Assembly: GCA_041662005.1 (NCBI GenBank)
Contig: JBAZTJ010000125.1
Location: 1-7,433, forward strand
Direction of reading: 5' to 3'
Length of the DNA: 7,433 nt
Source: DATHXC01 sp041662005
GTDB taxonomy: Bacteria; Pseudomonadota; Gammaproteobacteria; Burkholderiales; Methylophilaceae
Positions 5,785-7,433 of the stretch are shown piece by piece; within the stretch, counting starts at the first letter, position 1; each line of letters begins with the position of its first letter. The notes below the pieces were generated by a model. It was not told the origin of the DNA, made no database searches, and saw only the letters and a program-made list of their open reading frames with translations. A program made the position numbers and the translations under genes.

Positions 5785-7347
5785 TATTTTCTTAACGAAT
5801 ACTTTTGAACGCCGTTGCAAGTTATACAGCTTGCGCTTTTCGGTCGGCAACTTATTGACATCAGCCTCGACAAAGCCGCGCTCCAGAAACCAATGCTCAG
5901 TGCGCGTCGTCAGTACGAATAGCGATTTCAGTCCGAGTTCACGCGCCTGCTCTTCACAGAAATTCAAAAGCCTGTCACCGCGTCCGCCACGCCGGTATGA
6001 CTGGTGGATAGCCATGCATGCCAGTTCTGCGGTTTTTTCTTCGGCAAACGGGTACAGGGCTGCGCAGCCAATCACCCTGCCATCATGCTCCATCAGGTAG
6101 AAATGCTCGATCTCCATTTCCAGCCGCTCGCGACCGCGGCGTACCAGCACGCCCTCGGCTTCCAGCGGTTCTATCAGCTGCAGTAATGCACCTACATCGT
6201 CAATATTGGCCTGACGCATGGTTTCCAGCGGCTCTTCGGTGATCATGGTGCCTATGCCGTCGTATGTGAACAGCTCCTGCAGGATTGCGCCATCGGTGTG
6301 CCGGCAGATCAGGTGGGTGCGTGCGACGCCGTGGTTGCAGGCCTTGATGGCGGCTGGCAGGTAATAGCCTTCGTCTTCGCTGATACCTTTTGCGCCTTCG
6401 TTCTGGGCGTGGTTCAACAAATTCTGCGCCTTGAGTGCCGTCATTTCGCGCAGCAACTCGCCGCGTACGTTATGTACGCCGGAAGAGTCCATGAGGAAGA
6501 TCAGCTTGTCGGCATCCAATGCAATGGCGGCGCTAACGGCGACATCTTCCAGAGTCAGATTGAATGCTTCACCTGTGGGTGAGTAGCCCAGGGGCGAAAG
6601 CAGCACCAGTTCGCCATCATCCAGCCGTTTCTGGATGCCGATGGCATCCACTTTGCGTACCTCGCCGGTGTGCTGCAAATCCACACCCTCCAGTACACCC
6701 AATGGTTTTGCAGTGACAAAGTTACCACTTGCCACGCGGATATCCGAACCGGCCATGGGGGAGTTCACCAGTCCCATGGAAAGCAGCGCCTCAATTTCTA
6801 CGCGCACCGAGCCATTGGCTTCCTTTACGGCCTCCATGGCTTCGTCATCGGTTACCCGCTTACCGCCAACAAACCTGGGCTCGATCCTGGCGCGTTTCAG
6901 GCGCGATTCAATCTGCGGGCGCGAGCCGTGCACCAGCACAAGGCGCACTTCCAGGCTTGCGAGCAGGTTAAGGTCATGCGACAACGCGACAAACTGGCCG
7001 TCATCCACCACCTCGCCACCGAAGGCGATAACAAAAGTGCGTCCACCAAAGGCATGGATGTATGGCGCGACGGAGCGGAACCAGCTGACAAACTCTTGCG
7101 GCCGCTGCAAGCTGAAACGCGAGCTCGATTGTGCGGTGGTTGCTGGCGATTCGGTTTGCGCGTAAAGAAAAGCGGGTGAGCAGTCCAGCGCAGCGCACAG
7201 CTTGCGTAGCATGATCTCCGAGACTCCCTGGCTGCCACGCTCTATGCGTGACAGGTTGCCGCTGTCCGCATCCACGCGCTTGGCCAGCTCCTGCAGGGTG
7301 AGGTTAAGGGCTTTGCGTCTTTTGCGCAGGGCGAGACCGATAGACAT
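5782..7347 (-). CDS. argA: N-acetylglutamate synthase with N-terminal XRE helix-turn-helix domain
   Basis: Makes N-acetyl-L-glutamate from acetyl-CoA and glutamate, the first and arginine-inhibited step of arginine synthesis. Three domains in 521 residues. (1) About 4-61: an XRE/Cro-C1 helix-turn-helix (ALRKRRKALNLTLQELAKRV..., then DADSGNLSRIERG). (2) Linker 63-80, rich in Ser/Thr/Ala/Gln. (3) About 84-370: the kinase-like arginine-sensing domain, with SVAPYIHAFGGRTFVIAFGGE and VHGSRPQIE; the catalytic kinase Lys is replaced (A108), as in other ArgA. (4) About 375-521: GNAT domain with acetyl-CoA loop YRRGGRGDRLL, then LFVLTTRTEHWFLERGF and KLYNLQRRSKV, close to E. coli ArgA's C-terminus. 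Classical ArgA is about 440 residues; the excess equals the helix-turn-helix plus linker. ATG 7345-7347 has AAAGG (7354-7358) 6 nt upstream. No ATG lies between the two parts; only an unsupported TTG near codon 80. First gene of a likely pair with the MetX-like gene. Confidence 0.95.
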   Translation of the reverse strand: MSIGLALRKRRKALNLTLQELAKRVDADSGNLSRIERGSQGVSEIMLRKLCAALDCSPAFLYAQTESPATTAQSSSRFSLQRPQEFVSWFRSVAPYIHAFGGRTFVIAFGGEVVDDGQFVALSHDLNLLASLEVRLVLVHGSRPQIESRLKRARIEPRFVGGKRVTDDEAMEAVKEANGSVRVEIEALLSMGLVNSPMAGSDIRVASGNFVTAKPLGVLEGVDLQHTGEVRKVDAIGIQKRLDDGELVLLSPLGYSPTGEAFNLTLEDVAVSAAIALDADKLIFLMDSSGVHNVRGELLREMTALKAQNLLNHAQNEGAKGISEDEGYYLPAAIKACNHGVARTHLICRHTDGAILQELFTYDGIGTMITEEPLETMRQANIDDVGALLQLIEPLEAEGVLVRRGRERLEMEIEHFYLMEHDGRVIGCAALYPFAEEKTAELACMAIHQSYRRGGRGDRLLNFCEEQARELGLKSLFVLTTRTEHWFLERGFVEADVNKLPTEKRKLYNLQRRSKVFVKKI

Positions 7348-7353
7348 TGCTTA

Positions 7354-7358
7354 CCTTT
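7354..7358 (-). promoter_or_regulatory. Ribosome-binding site of the HTH-argA fusion
   Basis: AAAGG on the minus strand, 6 nt before ATG 7347. It is the only good Shine-Dalgarno near either candidate start of this gene, so it fixes translation at the helix-turn-helix domain and argues that the fusion is made as one protein. It overlaps the right-hand arm (in transcript sense) of a 10-bp inverted repeat. Confidence 0.7.
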
Positions 7359-7403
7359 AAATATGCTTTATACGCATATTTTTATATAAATTTATATTTA
7401 AAG
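7355..7403. repeat. Outer 10-bp inverted repeat plus inner 14-bp palindrome upstream of argA
   Basis: CTTTAAATAT (7355-7364) is the exact reverse complement of ATATTTAAAG (7394-7403). Between the arms lies ATATAAATTTATAT (7384-7397), itself a perfect 14-bp palindrome, partly sharing the outer arm. If transcription starts upstream of 7403, the outer pairing would bury the AAAGG ribosome-binding site. The block is very AT-rich, so some symmetry is expected by chance. On the minus strand a TTGCTT / TAAAAA pair with a 16-bp spacer is a possible but weak promoter. Beyond 7404 the window ends without another recognisable feature. Confidence 0.45.
7359..7381. promoter_or_regulatory. Candidate operator: AAATATGC-N7-GCATATTT dyad before argA
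   Basis: A perfect inverted repeat with 8-bp arms (7359-7366 and 7374-7381) and a 7-bp spacer, which reads GTATAAA on the minus strand and could hold a -10 element (TATAAA). The two GC-containing centres are about one helical turn and a half apart, a spacing compatible with a dimeric helix-turn-helix protein. It adjoins the ribosome-binding site of argA. The obvious candidate to bind it is the helix-turn-helix of the encoded protein itself. It does not resemble the ArgR box (TGAAT...ATTCA). Symmetry is seen; operator function is inferred. Confidence 0.5.
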
Positions 7404-7433
7404 CAAATTTAAAATGAATTGATGCTGGGGATC

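Noticed and set aside
7102..7112. Separate start for a normal-length argA after the helix-turn-helix domain
   Set aside because: Only a TTG near codon 80 is available, with no Shine-Dalgarno before it; the good ribosome-binding site lies in front of the fused form. An internal start cannot be excluded but has no support in the sequence.
6635..7179. Plus-strand open frames of 169-176 codons opposite argA
   Set aside because: They mirror the HTH-argA reading frame, show no family motifs and overlap each other; typical shadows in GC-biased coding DNA.
7384..7424. ArgR-type ARG box upstream of argA
   Set aside because: A single ATTCA half-site (minus strand, near 7415-7420) is present, but the matching TGAAT half at the proper spacing is missing, and the dyads there have a different sequence.
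1..7433. CRISPR arrays, tRNA or rRNA genes, insertion sequences, phage or toxin-antitoxin genes
   Set aside because: No regularly spaced repeats, cloverleaf-like sequence, transposase or phage motifs were seen. The XRE domain is not a free antitoxin: it continues without a stop into ArgA.

Overview
The window carries five genes and looks like a chromosomal stretch from a betaproteobacterium, most plausibly in or near Nitrosomonadales/Methylophilales. Three things point that way: the argB-to-pyrimidine-5'-nucleotidase order, a repeat-like intergenic element resembling neisserial small repeats, and the moderate GC with an AT-rich promoter. The genus cannot be fixed from the sequence alone.

Layout. 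Minus strand: argB (acetylglutamate kinase, 594-1478) is followed by a HAD-type pyrimidine 5'-nucleotidase that runs off the left edge (1-437). A roughly 126-bp imperfect palindrome fills most of the gap between them. Divergent from argB, on the plus strand, is fhs (formate-tetrahydrofolate ligase, 1574-3280), behind a good sigma70-type promoter. Next, also on plus, is a CNNM/CBS/CorC-type membrane protein (3396-4718). It meets, tail to tail, a minus-strand pair: an N-acetylglutamate synthase (argA, 5782-7347) and, 12 bp downstream of it, a MetX-like alpha/beta-hydrolase (4765-5769).

Function. ArgA and ArgB are steps 1 and 2 of arginine synthesis. ArgB has the N-terminal helix typical of arginine-inhibited kinases. 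Fhs feeds formate into the folate one-carbon pool. The nucleotidase, the CNNM protein and the MetX-like protein have no obvious link to arginine.

The most unusual feature is in argA. The first ~61 residues form a complete XRE (Cro/C1-type) helix-turn-helix domain, fused in one uninterrupted frame to a full ArgA (inactive kinase-like arginine-sensing domain plus GNAT catalytic domain). Just upstream of its start lie nested AT-rich dyads, including a perfect 8-7-8 inverted repeat touching the ribosome-binding site. Together they suggest an enzyme that also represses its own gene, in the manner of PutA, NadR or BirA. This is inference, not shown.
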